Part shown: positions 11,252 through 20,729 of the stretch, one piece after another | How positions within the stretch are numbered: position 1 is the first letter of the stretch | How the letters are laid out: each line of letters begins with the position of its first letter | Origin: Rhizophagus sp. LPA8_4_AMF | Lineage: Eukaryota > Glomeromycota > Glomeromycetes > Glomerales > Glomeraceae | Assembly: GCA_021464525.1 (NCBI GenBank) | Contig: JADRCO010000136.1 | Coordinates: 1-50,266 of the forward strand | Reading direction: 5' to 3' | Length of the DNA stretch: 50,266 nt | Made by a program: the position numbers and the translations under genes | Notes under the pieces: generated by a model | What the model was told of the DNA's origin: nothing | The model's input: the letters and a program-made list of their open reading frames with translations, nothing else | Databases searched by the model: none

Positions 11252-11653
11252 ATGGCAGATAATCCTCCCCCGCCTCCTCCAAGACCTTATGTTGCTAAAA
11301 GACCAACAGATATATGGAGACATAGGGGAGTAACATATTGTAGAGTTTTCGGAAATTGGGAATGTGAAATGTGTAAAAAAAAATGGGATAGTGGGTATAC
11401 CTGGGTAGCTATTAAAAAGTACGAACAAAATCTCGATGCTAGTCACTTCAAGAATAAAAAGGATCGAATGTATCAAAGGTGCTCACCTTGCAATAAAAAA
11501 AATCCAAATAAGCACGAGGCAAAACTTGTATTTTATAAACCGTTAGATAACAATGTTAAGATAGTTAGAGGTCCTGGACATATAAGAAATCTATGTGGAA
11601 AATGTAATAAAGGAGCAATATGTGATAAGGCTAAGGTTGGTTTAAAAGTTTAA
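11252..11653 (+). CDS. 3CxxC-type zinc-binding protein
   Basis: A 133-aa single-exon protein with three CxxC pairs: C38-C41, C77-C80 and C115-C118, plus C124. The block FGNWECEMCKKKWDSGYTW (33-51) and the following YQRCSPCNKKNPNKHEA fit the zf-3CxxC domain, which also occurs in vertebrate receptor-transporting proteins and ZAR1. It is expected to bind two or three zinc ions. The molecular role in fungi is not established. The N-terminus begins with a proline run (PPPPPP). No signal peptide or membrane segment is visible, so it is probably intracellular. The start is the first ATG after in-frame stops, preceded by an A-rich leader. Confidence 0.85.
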   Translation: MADNPPPPPPRPYVAKRPTDIWRHRGVTYCRVFGNWECEMCKKKWDSGYTWVAIKKYEQNLDASHFKNKKDRMYQRCSPCNKKNPNKHEAKLVFYKPLDNNVKIVRGPGHIRNLCGKCNKGAICDKAKVGLKV

Positions 11654-12383
11654 AATTATTATTAAATCATAAACAATAGAACTAATTTTATACGTTTGTG
11701 TTTTACGCTATAGAGAAGATAAAGACAAACGTTCCAAAGTCCATCCGTATTTCGTTTCCTAATATTCCTATCATTATGTTTTTATTCATTTTCTGCGATT
11801 AGTACTATTATTTTCGTTAGAATACAACTCTATACTTATAAATATACAGTACTGTGTATAATGTTTTGAGAAATTTATTATTATTAAAATTGCATTCTTT
11901 TGTAAATTCTTTTTTACACAATGTGAATATTTTGTGTTCGTAAAATTTTTGTCCTTCGAAGCAAACTATCGTTGTGATTTCCAATGTAAGCTAATTCAAA
12001 AAATAAAATAAAAAAACAAATCTGCAGCTCAGCCCGAACAGCCGAGATTCAATAAGTGATTGTGACAATTTTAGAACAATTTGGTCCCAGTAATCATGTG
12101 GAAATTTTTTTTTGTACTTTTTTATACCTTGATATACAAATCGAATCCTAATTTAGGAATTTTTGTATCCCAAAAATCATTCCTAGAAACAGAAACCAAG
12201 GATAAAGAGTGATACCGGTGAATTTTTAATTTTTACATATTAGTATAATCTAATGAGTACTATTTATAGATATTGTACGGTAGTATTTACATTGGTTAAC
12301 GTGATGTTAACAATAACTACAATTTCCGTATTATCGTACGACATAGAATTATTGTATTTATTATTAGACTTTTTTCTTTCTTA
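11654..12383. other. Intergenic, no gene seen
   Basis: AT-rich, without coding features. It leads into a dispersed repeat that starts near 12,384. Confidence 0.5.
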
Positions 12384-13049
12384 TTATTATACGGCCCTGT
12401 AGGACTGTAGGACCATCATGTACTTGCTGTACCAATATTTTGCACATCATGCTTAATATAATTGAATTTATTATACACTATATCTACTAAATCTGTGAAA
12501 CACATGATTTATAAAACTAATTTGTTATATTAATTTGATAATATAATATTAAATTTAATATAAAGCTTATGAAAGTATAAAAAAAGTTTAATTAAAATGA
12601 TGGGTCATTCTAATCCAGATTAGGGATTGGAATCGATTCCCCCAAAATCGAATTAATCGAAAATCGAATCAGAATCGATTAATCGAAAATCGCACCAAAA
12701 AATCGAATCTATAATGCCGGCTCAAATTACAAAATTAAAACTCACGTGACTTCGGATAAATAGTTTAGCCACCGAGTAAGTGATGTTACACAAAATTTTA
12801 TTGCACATTTTTGTGTTACACAAATTTTGTAATTCGGGCCAGCACTATAAACTTGGCCTGAGTTACCGGCGATCACTTGAGATTCGATTAATCGCGATTA
12901 ATCGATTCTAGAATCGATTCTCAAAATTAGAATCGATTCCAATCCCTAGTCCAGATAATAATATTGTTATTGTACGGGCGTGCTTAATAATGATCTGATG
13001 TGGCACTTCGTGCTTCATCATACCATTATTAAGCACGCCCGTACAATAA
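12384..13049. mobile_element. Dispersed inverted-repeat element, copy A, split by a nested hAT-like element
   Basis: A second copy lies at 42,568-42,898; the two match through words such as 'ggaccatcatgtacttgct' and 'gatctgatgtggcacttcg'. The ends are weakly inverted (TTATTATACGG left, CCGTACAATAA right). The right end is a long hairpin: a 26-bp arm from about 12,967 mirrors one ending near 13,049. Copy B lacks the 328-bp nested element, so copy A was the older landing site. There is no coding sequence. Confidence 0.7.
12621..12948. mobile_element. Nested hAT-like non-autonomous element (328 bp)
   Basis: Ends are TAGGGATTGGAATCGATTC and its inverse at 12,930-12,948. The flanking 8-bp duplications are ATCCAGAT (12,613-12,620) and GTCCAGAT (12,949-12,956), one mismatch apart. 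The uninterrupted homologous site in copy B reads GTCCGGAT. The interior holds many iterations of 'aatcgattaatcg' and 'aaaatcgaat'. No transposase. Confidence 0.85.
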
Positions 13050-14239
13050 CATACAAATATCAATCGATTGAAAATTTTATTATTTTATGTTAGATTTACG
13101 TAAATAAAAATTCCATTAAAATAAATAATTATTTCTATGAAAAAAATAATTTTCATGATTTTGTTGATATTAGCATTTTTTCGTAGTAAAAGTTTGCTTT
13201 GTATTTGCATTATTTGTCACTGAATATTCCAAAACGATTGATCGTTTACAAGAGAATGAATAAATTACAAAGTTATTTAGATGATAATTCTTAGTATTTG
13301 GTAAATTAAGGTTTTGGTAAATTGTCACGTAAATTACTAATTCTTTCTTAGTCTTTTTTTCTTCTTGTTTAACCTAAGAGACAGTTAGATGACCAGCTGC
13401 TCCACCAACGCCAATAACAACGACGGTAACTAAGTTGGGATTAACTGTCAGCACTTAATACAAACTACACAATGGAGCTAAGTTAGTAAAAGAAGAAATT
13501 TATTAACTTATTAATGTATATAAGGCAAATAGCATGCTAGTATTGTTTATTGAAATGACGAAACTCTAATTTTTAACGACGACAATCATTATTGGTTACT
13601 ACATACCTAATAATTCAACTTGTATGATTTCAATTCTGACATAGTTAACAAAATATTTAAAAATATTTTGAAATGCTCTCTCCTCTCAATATTTATATAT
13701 ACTGTTTCTGAACTCGTTAGCGCCAAATATTGGTGATACTGAAGACGAAATACTGTGCACAAATTTTATTGTAGTACATCATCACGTGGCCAGACGGGAC
13801 TGGGTAGAAAATTTTCCGACGCGGTTTCAAACTTTCAATTTATCGGTTTTCGGTTTTTTTAAAAAAATTTATCGGAAAAAATTTTCGATTCTTAAAAAAA
13901 TTATAATTTTATTTTATTAAAGTTTCGAAGAAGCTGCCCCGAATTACACGCCAATGACTTATAAGGATTTTTATTTGCTAGTTTGTTACTACACATTATT
14001 TTTTACTATTATTTAACTACATTAGCATTAATAGTTTACAATAATGAAGACATATTTAAAAAAGTGTGTATTTTCGTTAATTTTGAATAAATTGTGTAAA
14101 AAATTAAAATTTTTTTCGAGAAAAAAATACCGATTGACATAAAATTTTCGCGCGTTTTTCCATGTAATTTCGCTTTGAAATGTACATTATTCTTTTATTC
14201 TATCCTATTTATTTTTTGCAACCTTGGGAGTATAATTCG
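13050..14239. other. Intergenic; possible cupredoxin-like scrap near 13,385-13,440
   Basis: Mostly AT-rich and gene-free. On the minus strand a short stretch reads VTVVVIGVGGAAGHLTVS before a stop, loosely like the start of fungal secreted cupredoxin-like proteins. It is too short to call. Confidence 0.3.
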
Positions 14240-14470
14240 ATATTAATTTTTTTCAAAAAGTACCAAAGGGTTAACCCTATTGAGGAAATAGATGTTGCTC
14301 CAATAGTACCTTTAAATGTATCTCCAGCTTTTAAACTCATGAACAAAGAATTAAAGAACTTGAAAATGAACTGAAGCAAGATGTAGGGCAGGAAAGTTGG
14401 AAGGAAAAGATGATGATGTTGTTAGTATTCTATATAAATATAAATGGTTTATAATTCAGAGTCTTTAAAA
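14240..14470 (+). pseudogene. Remnant of an unrecognised coding sequence
   Basis: One frame reads YQRVNPIEEIDVAPIVPL and continues NVSPAFK. A neighbouring frame then reads HEQRIKELENELKQD, a coiled-coil-like heptad pattern, so the reading frame is broken between them near 14,340. The composition looks coding, unlike the flanks. Family unknown; it could be an old gene fragment carried by a transposon. Confidence 0.35.
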
Positions 14471-15769
14471 TGTCTTCCTACATCTTTATTTACTTTGTTA
14501 TTTATGTTTAATAATTTAAAATTATAAATAACAGCAAGTTTTAACATAATATTTACAAGCTTCGGCCGATTAAACAAGAACTGTTTTTGTTTTCATCTTT
14601 GTAAAAATTAAAAAAAAATTTATTTATTTTTGACTAAAAAAAAGATGCTGTAAAAGATGAAAGAGACCAATGAAATAATAGGCAGGTTATTAATTTAGGT
14701 CAAAGTATTATGGTTGAACACGAATTGGTTAAATAAAACAATTATAGTAGCTTTATTTTCTTTATTTAATATTTAATATTGTAGTAATAGGTAGTGACTT
14801 GTGTTACTAGTTATAACTTTATATGTAATATAATATAAACAAAACTTGTGTATTGAAAAAAAAATCAAAAAGAAATTCCTTACCCTGTAAAGTCAGGACA
14901 ATAGCACTTGTTCAATGTTTGAAGTCAATAACATAAATGTGGACATTTTTGAGCTTAAAAGTTACGATTTTTTTTTTAGAAAATTAATCAATATTAATAC
15001 AATTTATTTAACTATTACCCTTCAGAAACCGATGCTCAAATGACGATCACGAAAATGGTAAAAAAGCTTTAATCTCAAATACTGTATTTTTTTTTTTTAA
15101 ATAGGTTTATATATTGTCAATTTTTTTTTATTAATATGGAAAATTTAGATTTACAGACGTCCTGTAATCAAACACTTTTTATTATTTTCAATGAATATTG
15201 TAGCAAAGTTCATGATCTGGCTTAGGTGGCCTACATTATTTGTTGTATACGTGGTATAATAAATTTTACTAATCAGATTAAACAATTGAAGGCTTGAGAA
15301 CTAGAATCATTCCGAGTTTATACAAGAAATATTGATTATCTATTCTTTAAATCTTTTCGACTACGGTATTTTCAAGACAAAGAAATTCAATGGAAATCTT
15401 AATCTTCGAAGATAATCAAAATTTGCATGTCTGTAAACAACAAACTTTATACACAGCATTAGCAAACTGGTTTAAGAGATTATTATTAAAGGCATATTTT
15501 ATTGTTATTGTTGTAACTGAAATTGAAATCCTATTAAGCAAAATGATCCTTGCAAATCTTAAGATCAATCGTAAATTTTATTAGTAAAATCTCTTAGAAT
15601 TGACCCTCAAAAATTCTCCAATGGGGTAGGTACTAATTTTTTCTAAAAATTTAAATGGATTTTGGTCCATTTCCTGTTAGTAAACCGGTCGGTTTGTTAC
15701 TAACATTTCAGGTTTAGATAGGGTTAACGTTAAGTTATATAAGTAATATAAAGATTATTGTTAAGTTAC
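14471..15769. other. Intergenic, no secure gene
   Basis: AT-rich. A 64-aa plus-strand frame at 15,390-15,584 has ordinary amino-acid composition but no recognisable motif, start context or neighbours, so it is not called. Confidence 0.4.
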
Positions 15770-15789
15770 TGGATTTACCGTACTACGAA

Positions 15790-15942
15790 GGGCGTCCTTA
15801 ACGTACAGTAAGGGTGTACGATATTAACGTACGGACTGGCCCGAGTTTAGAAGTTATGCACTTGCACGTGATAGGTTTAACGTTAACACCGGCCAATTCA
15901 TACGTTAATATCGTACACCCCACAGTACATTAAGGAATCCCT
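15790..15942. mobile_element. hAT-like element (153 bp) with long inverted repeats and 8-bp duplication
   Basis: The flanks are identical ACTACGAA (15,782-15,789 and 15,943-15,950). Arms of about 50 bp mirror each other and include GTGTACGATATTAACGTA. The related element at 37.9 kb has an unoccupied 'actacgaaatc' at the matching position, which supports insertion into F1. Confidence 0.8.
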
Positions 15943-16099
15943 ACTACGAAATCCTACAAAATCCCGACGATCAGAATCCGTTGCAACACAAAGCCTACGC
16001 TCACAATCCTGACAAATCATAATCCGAAAATTCAAAATCCTGACACTAATTATCCCGATTCCCGACACTTAATATCTTTATGAATAAAAAGAAATTATA

Positions 16100-16236
16100 C
16101 CGTATAGTTCCGAATTAAGCAACGGTTTTTTGAACTTAATTCCGGCCAAAGTGGAAATAATTCTGGTCAAACCCTCCATAATGCGGGCCAGGGTTGCTTA
16201 TTTTCGGGGGGGGGGGTTAATTTTGGAACTATACGG
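16100..16236. mobile_element. TA-flanked inverted-repeat element (137 bp), CCGTATAGTTCC ends
   Basis: CCGTATAGTTCC at the left is exactly mirrored by GGAACTATACGG at the right, with TA on both sides. It shares the CCGT start with the element at 2033-2292. The interior has an 11-G run (about 16,206-16,216) and the word 'attctggtc'. Confidence 0.7.
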
Positions 16237-16590
16237 TATCTTTATATGCAAAAACATTATGAAGCAAAAAACTGAAATTTATTTTTCTAATAACATAAAT
16301 AATAATTCATTAAATTTGCGAAGTATGATTATTAAAATTATTAATTAATAAAAATATAATTTTAAAAATAGAACATTAATTTTTGCGAAATATTTTAAAA
16401 ATCATATTATATAAGAAAATTAATTTTTACAATAAAGGCATTAATTCTTTCGAAATATTTAAAATTATTACATATTAATAGAAATGTTATTCATTACAAG
16501 TATAACAAAATTATTACGTCTAAAAAGAATAAAGTGTCGGGATAATGAGTGTCAGGATTTTGATCATTCGGGATATTGAACGACTCCCAA

Positions 16591-18893
16591 GTTACTAAAA
16601 TAAAAAATAAATAAATTTTATAAAGTGAAAAGGATCATATGAAATATTTTAAATAAACGTCTCTTTGTACTTTTTTTTTTTATTAAAAACTATAAGTATT
16701 TTTAGCATAAATGTTCCCTCGCTTTATTTTTTTCTTAAAAAAAAAAAAATTTTTTCTAAATGTTGTACAAAATAATAACTAATAAAATTCGTCAGGTCAC
16801 ATTACCGAATTTCGGACTAATAATAATGAAAAAGTATTAATAGTTACTCGGCACAAAATGTCGAGTAACTGCTGTATCAATATATGATCAATGATCATAT
16901 TCTTATTGCAAATACATGTAGGGCACGCAATTATGGGGTCACGAGTGCCGAGCAAATAATTGTACTTAGTAACAAGTTGTACTAACATAAATCACCAAAT
17001 AGTAAACGCCTGATAAAATACGATTAATAAACATTGATTATTTTCTTAAAATTATTATAAACGATATTTTAGTATCCTTATTATGACTCAACCCATATTT
17101 ATTTTCTTTTGCATATATTTCTTTCTTTTAGCTCCGTTAATTACAAATTCCGCTAATTACAATTTATTATCCTATTTAATTATCTAAGTATTAGTTAATC
17201 ATAATAATATATGATTGAAACAAGTTTATAAAAGACATTATAATATTATTAGATTTCATTTACTAATCATCACCATCACGCCATTGTGTTAAAAAATCAC
17301 AAGATTATTTGGATTGAATAATTAGTAACTTTATTCGATTATAGTGGCCAAGAACCAAGCAACAATATAAACAATACTGTAACAATAAAAAAGAATAATA
17401 CTATTTTAATATTTTTTCTTATTTATTATTATTGTTTTCCAAATTTAGATGAATGTTTAAAAATCTAATCGGTAATCTAGCCGATTAATGCACGTAATGC
17501 TAAATAATTTAAAAATTTTTAAGTTTGTACAATTGAATAAATATTTACCGAAATTTCTACCAATAATATTTTTAACATCTGCAGGAGCAATGTGTCGATC
17601 GTTTCATTTATATTTTACATAGCCCACCATCTTTCTTATAATTAAAATTATCGTAAAATAGGAATGTATCAGCAAATTTAAGTAAATCCCTTACATATTG
17701 AAAAGTATCCAGGATTGTATTTATGTAATCGACCTAGTCTGAAATGGAATTTTTTTTGTCTTTCTTATGAGGCAATGAATTTTATGGAATGCGGGTTCAT
17801 ATTAAACCGAGATATGATTCCTTACAGGATTTTGTGATGTAATATTCGTTAACAAAAATAATTTTTTTTTTTTTTTAAAAAAAAAAACTAAATTATGGAT
17901 TATAAAAATGATTCTTCAAGAATTATCATATTATACAGTTATAATTTAGATAGGAAATAAGATTACTAATAATTAAATTATCAACTAATAAAAAATATAA
18001 ATATTTTCACAAAAACAAAAGTTGCTAAATCAAATTATCTTTTTATTCTATAAACGGTGCTAGAACTTCTAACTTCTATTAAACTCTTGGCTCTTGGCTG
18101 AGGCTAAATGCTAAATATTCTAACGTAAACTAACATTTCAAAGGTGATGTCCTTGGTGATGATCAACTGATCTTTGTTAAATTGAGCCAAGATTTGTGAT
18201 CTGCAAAACACGGATGTGCGACTTGCTTCGGAATAAATTTTTAGATCTTTTGGATTTTTGTGCGTGTAACTATATATACGATTTGATAGATTTGATATCA
18301 AATTTTCACACACGAGCCAAGAGAGAGAATTATGTAAAAGTAAAAGATAAGGAGACGAAGAAATGAAAAAGGGGTAATTGCGTTTATTTTGACGCGAAAA
18401 ACAATTCTGAACGCGGTATGATTGTAGTAATTATGCATAATTATAAATCAACAAATCTTTCTTTCTTTTTTTTATTTGCAAGCAATTAAAATTCCTTAAA
18501 AAAAAAATTAAATGCTTTTTGCGTTCAAAACATTACATACGCCAAGGATATATCCAGATAATTTATTGGGTATCATGAAAGGGTTTTACCTTTAGTTTCG
18601 AATACATTTAATAATTTTATATTTTGTTTATATTCAAAATTTCAAATTATGCAAAGGACTTTACGATAACTTACGAGTTTTAATTATTTGGTAAATTTTA
18701 ACTATTTTTAAAAGATTATATTGACGGATTTTTGTATAAATATGATGCTTCTTTTCTTTCGGTGTTTTTTCAAGTCAGCTTAACATCTTGAAAAGAAAAA
18801 CAGAGATAAATATATTAGCTGACTTATAAAAAAAGAAATAGAGATATATTATCCCAATACCCCTTAGAAATATTTCGATCAAAATCTCGTAAA
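16591..18893. other. Intergenic; snapback element near 16,840-16,960
   Basis: No gene supported. AGTTACTCGGCAC and TGTCGAGTAACT form a hairpin at 16,842-16,870, related to the perfect hairpin at 4,758-4,786. 'gagtgccgagca' near 16,944 is a probable inverse end. A T15-A11 junction lies at about 17,862-17,887. The stretch from about 18,700 is the likely promoter of the secreted protein; 'TATAAATA' occurs near 18,735. Confidence 0.45.
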
Positions 18894-19724
18894 ATGAAGC
18901 TCTCTTACACTCTAATTTTGGCTATAAATTTAGCCCTTTTCGCTGCTAGTTCCGTTGCCTCACCAATTGGAAACATAGAAAACGGTGCTATTAATAAAAG
19001 AGGGGATGAGGATAATCATGAACCAAAATTTCCTCCACCTCCTCCTGGTAAATTTCCTGATGGCCCCAAAGGTGGAGATTTTGATGATCCAATAGGCCCA
19101 AAGGGTAAAGATTTTGATGGACCAAAAGGTCCAAAGGGTAATTTCGATGGTCCAAAAGGTCCCAAGGGTAAAGATTTTGATGGTCCAGAAGGTCCCAAGG
19201 GTAAAGATTTTGATGGTCCAAAAGGCCCAAAGGGTAAAGATTTTGATGTTCCAAAAGGTCTCAAGATTAGAGACCTAGATGATCCAAAAGGTCCAAAGGG
19301 TAAAGATTTCGATGGTCCAAAAGGTCCAAAGGGTAAAGATTTTGATGGTCCAAAAGGTCCAAAGGGTAATTTCGATGGTCCAAAAGGTCCCAAGGGTAAA
19401 GATTTTGATGGTCCAGAAGGTCCCAAGGGTAAAGATTTTGATGGTCCAAAAGGCCCAAAGGGTAAAGATTTTGATGTTCCAAAAGGTCTCAAGATTAGAG
19501 ACCTAGATGATCCAAAAGGTCCAAAGGGTAAAGATTTCGATGGTCCAAAAGGTCCAAAGGGTAAAGATTTTGATGGTCCAAAAGGTCCAAAGGGTAATTT
19601 CGATGGTCCAAAAGGTCCCAAGGGTAAAGATTTCGATGGCCCAAAAGGCCCCAAGGGTAAAGATTTCGATGGTCCAAAAGGTCCCGGTCCTAAGGATGGA
19701 CCAAAATTTCCCCCTGAATTTTAA
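18894..19724 (+). CDS. Secreted glycine/proline/lysine/aspartate repeat protein, candidate effector
   Basis: A 276-aa single-exon protein. Residues 1-23 form a signal peptide (hydrophobic core LILAINLALFAASS, probable cut after VAS). A Kex2-type KR lies at 35-36 and could release a mature peptide starting GDED. The rest is an 11-residue repeat, consensus GPKGPKGKDFD, with variants lacking KD (GPKGNFD) or reading VPKGLKIRDLDD. Seven such units form a 76-aa (228-bp) higher-order block, present twice and in part a third time, nearly identical at the DNA level, so expansion is recent. The protein is not a Gly-X-Y collagen: glycine spacing is irregular. Charge alternates between lysine and aspartate. 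It is probably extracellular. An effector or wall role is inference. The repeats leave the antisense strand open, which is a by-product. Confidence 0.85.
   Translation: MKLSYTLILAINLALFAASSVASPIGNIENGAINKRGDEDNHEPKFPPPPPGKFPDGPKGGDFDDPIGPKGKDFDGPKGPKGNFDGPKGPKGKDFDGPEGPKGKDFDGPKGPKGKDFDVPKGLKIRDLDDPKGPKGKDFDGPKGPKGKDFDGPKGPKGNFDGPKGPKGKDFDGPEGPKGKDFDGPKGPKGKDFDVPKGLKIRDLDDPKGPKGKDFDGPKGPKGKDFDGPKGPKGNFDGPKGPKGKDFDGPKGPKGKDFDGPKGPGPKDGPKFPPEF
19082..19682 (+). repeat. Coding tandem repeat: 33-bp units in a 228-bp higher-order block
   Basis: Units such as 'ggtccaaagggtaaagattt' recur through the gene. The frame beginning 'gatgatccaaaaggtcc' occurs at 19,279 and again exactly 228 bp on at 19,507. 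Copies are almost identical, so copy number may vary between isolates. Confidence 0.9.
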
Positions 19725-20729
19725 TCTAAAAAAATATTCTAAGTTTACAATATGTCAAATATGTCATTAATTATGAATTATTAGTTTTAGAGATATAATT
19801 ACTTTGCATTATAATTCCTTAAATTCACTTTATCGTATTCTATTAATTTTATCTTTTTTTATGAATAAATGTTAAGTAAAATCGTATATTTATTTCAAAT
19901 TATATTGTCATGATACAATTAACATGGTTTTATCAACTCGTAATAAATTTACAGTTAGGCTAATAAGTAATTGAATAAAATTAATAATTTGCTTCAAATC
20001 GTATTAATTAATATTACCATTAATCTAATTGTTGAGCATAATTATCTAATTGTGAGTCTTCCGTATTAATTGCATTATTAAACAACTACTTGCTCTAGTT
20101 AATAAGTCATTCCAATATAAATATAAATATATTTTAGTAATCTTCAATTCAGGATAGGGAAGGGATATGAGTAAAATAATATTGTACACTCGTACAACAA
20201 AAGATTGAAATCTCCCATAGAAAAATACCAATAATGTATACATAATTTTTGAAACCATTACCAACAAATTCAAATATGTTTGAACTGTAACACAAGGTAT
20301 GTTTCCTTCATCATGTACATGCTTCGAAGATTACCAATTGTCGTAGTAGTGTAATTATTAATAATTATGTTTATTATAAGTAAAGTACTAGTAAAGTCAT
20401 ATTAAGGCACGTAATAAATCAGTTTGATATTTAAAGAAACACGTGACCAATTACGGATAAATCTCGGCAAATTTCTAACTTTACTAAAAGCAACTATCCG
20501 GTTAAAATTAGAGAGAATTTTTTGTTTGAAGTTGAATAAACATCCCACGCTTTAGAATAAAAACGAATAAACATATTTTTGGAGTTACAAAGGATTTAAT
20601 TATTAATCAAGCCAATTTCAATCCCTAATATAATAAAGTTTTTGTATTAAATAATAAAATAATATCGAAATAAAAAGTACATTAAGAATATTAAGAATAA
20701 AATAAAATTAAATATTATCTAAAATTATA
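19725..20729. other. Intergenic, no gene seen
   Basis: The 3' region of the secreted protein followed by AT-rich sequence. The minus-strand frame at 20,046-20,273 has no supporting features. Confidence 0.5.

Larger units (their letters stand above)
15770..16590. mobile_element. Iteron-ended foldback element F1, interrupted by two smaller elements
   Basis: The left end (about 15,770-15,789 and 15,943-16,080) is built of iterated words such as 'aatcccga', 'aatcctgac' and 'attatcccga'. The right end (about 16,525-16,590) carries the same words in inverse orientation ('tcgggataatgagtgtcagg'). The left end matches the outer left end of the element at 37.9 kb ('gatttac', 'actacgaaatc', 'agaatccgtt'). 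A hAT-like element (15,790-15,942) and a TA-flanked element (16,100-16,236) sit inside. No coding sequence. Confidence 0.55.

Noticed and set aside
13384-13445. Cupredoxin-like secreted protein fragment on the minus strand
   Set aside because: Only about 18 residues resemble the family, with no flanking exons or copper ligands. Could be chance.
15390-15584. Plus-strand 64-codon frame
   Set aside because: Reasonable composition but no family features, and the flanking frames are closed.
18104-18313. Minus-strand 69-codon frame
   Set aside because: No domain, no neighbouring exon and no coding bias beyond that of surrounding DNA.
18991-19677. Long minus-strand open frames across the secreted repeat protein (up to 212 codons)
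   Set aside because: They arise because the repeat codons lack antisense stops. They have no signal sequence or family match, and they mirror the repeat exactly.
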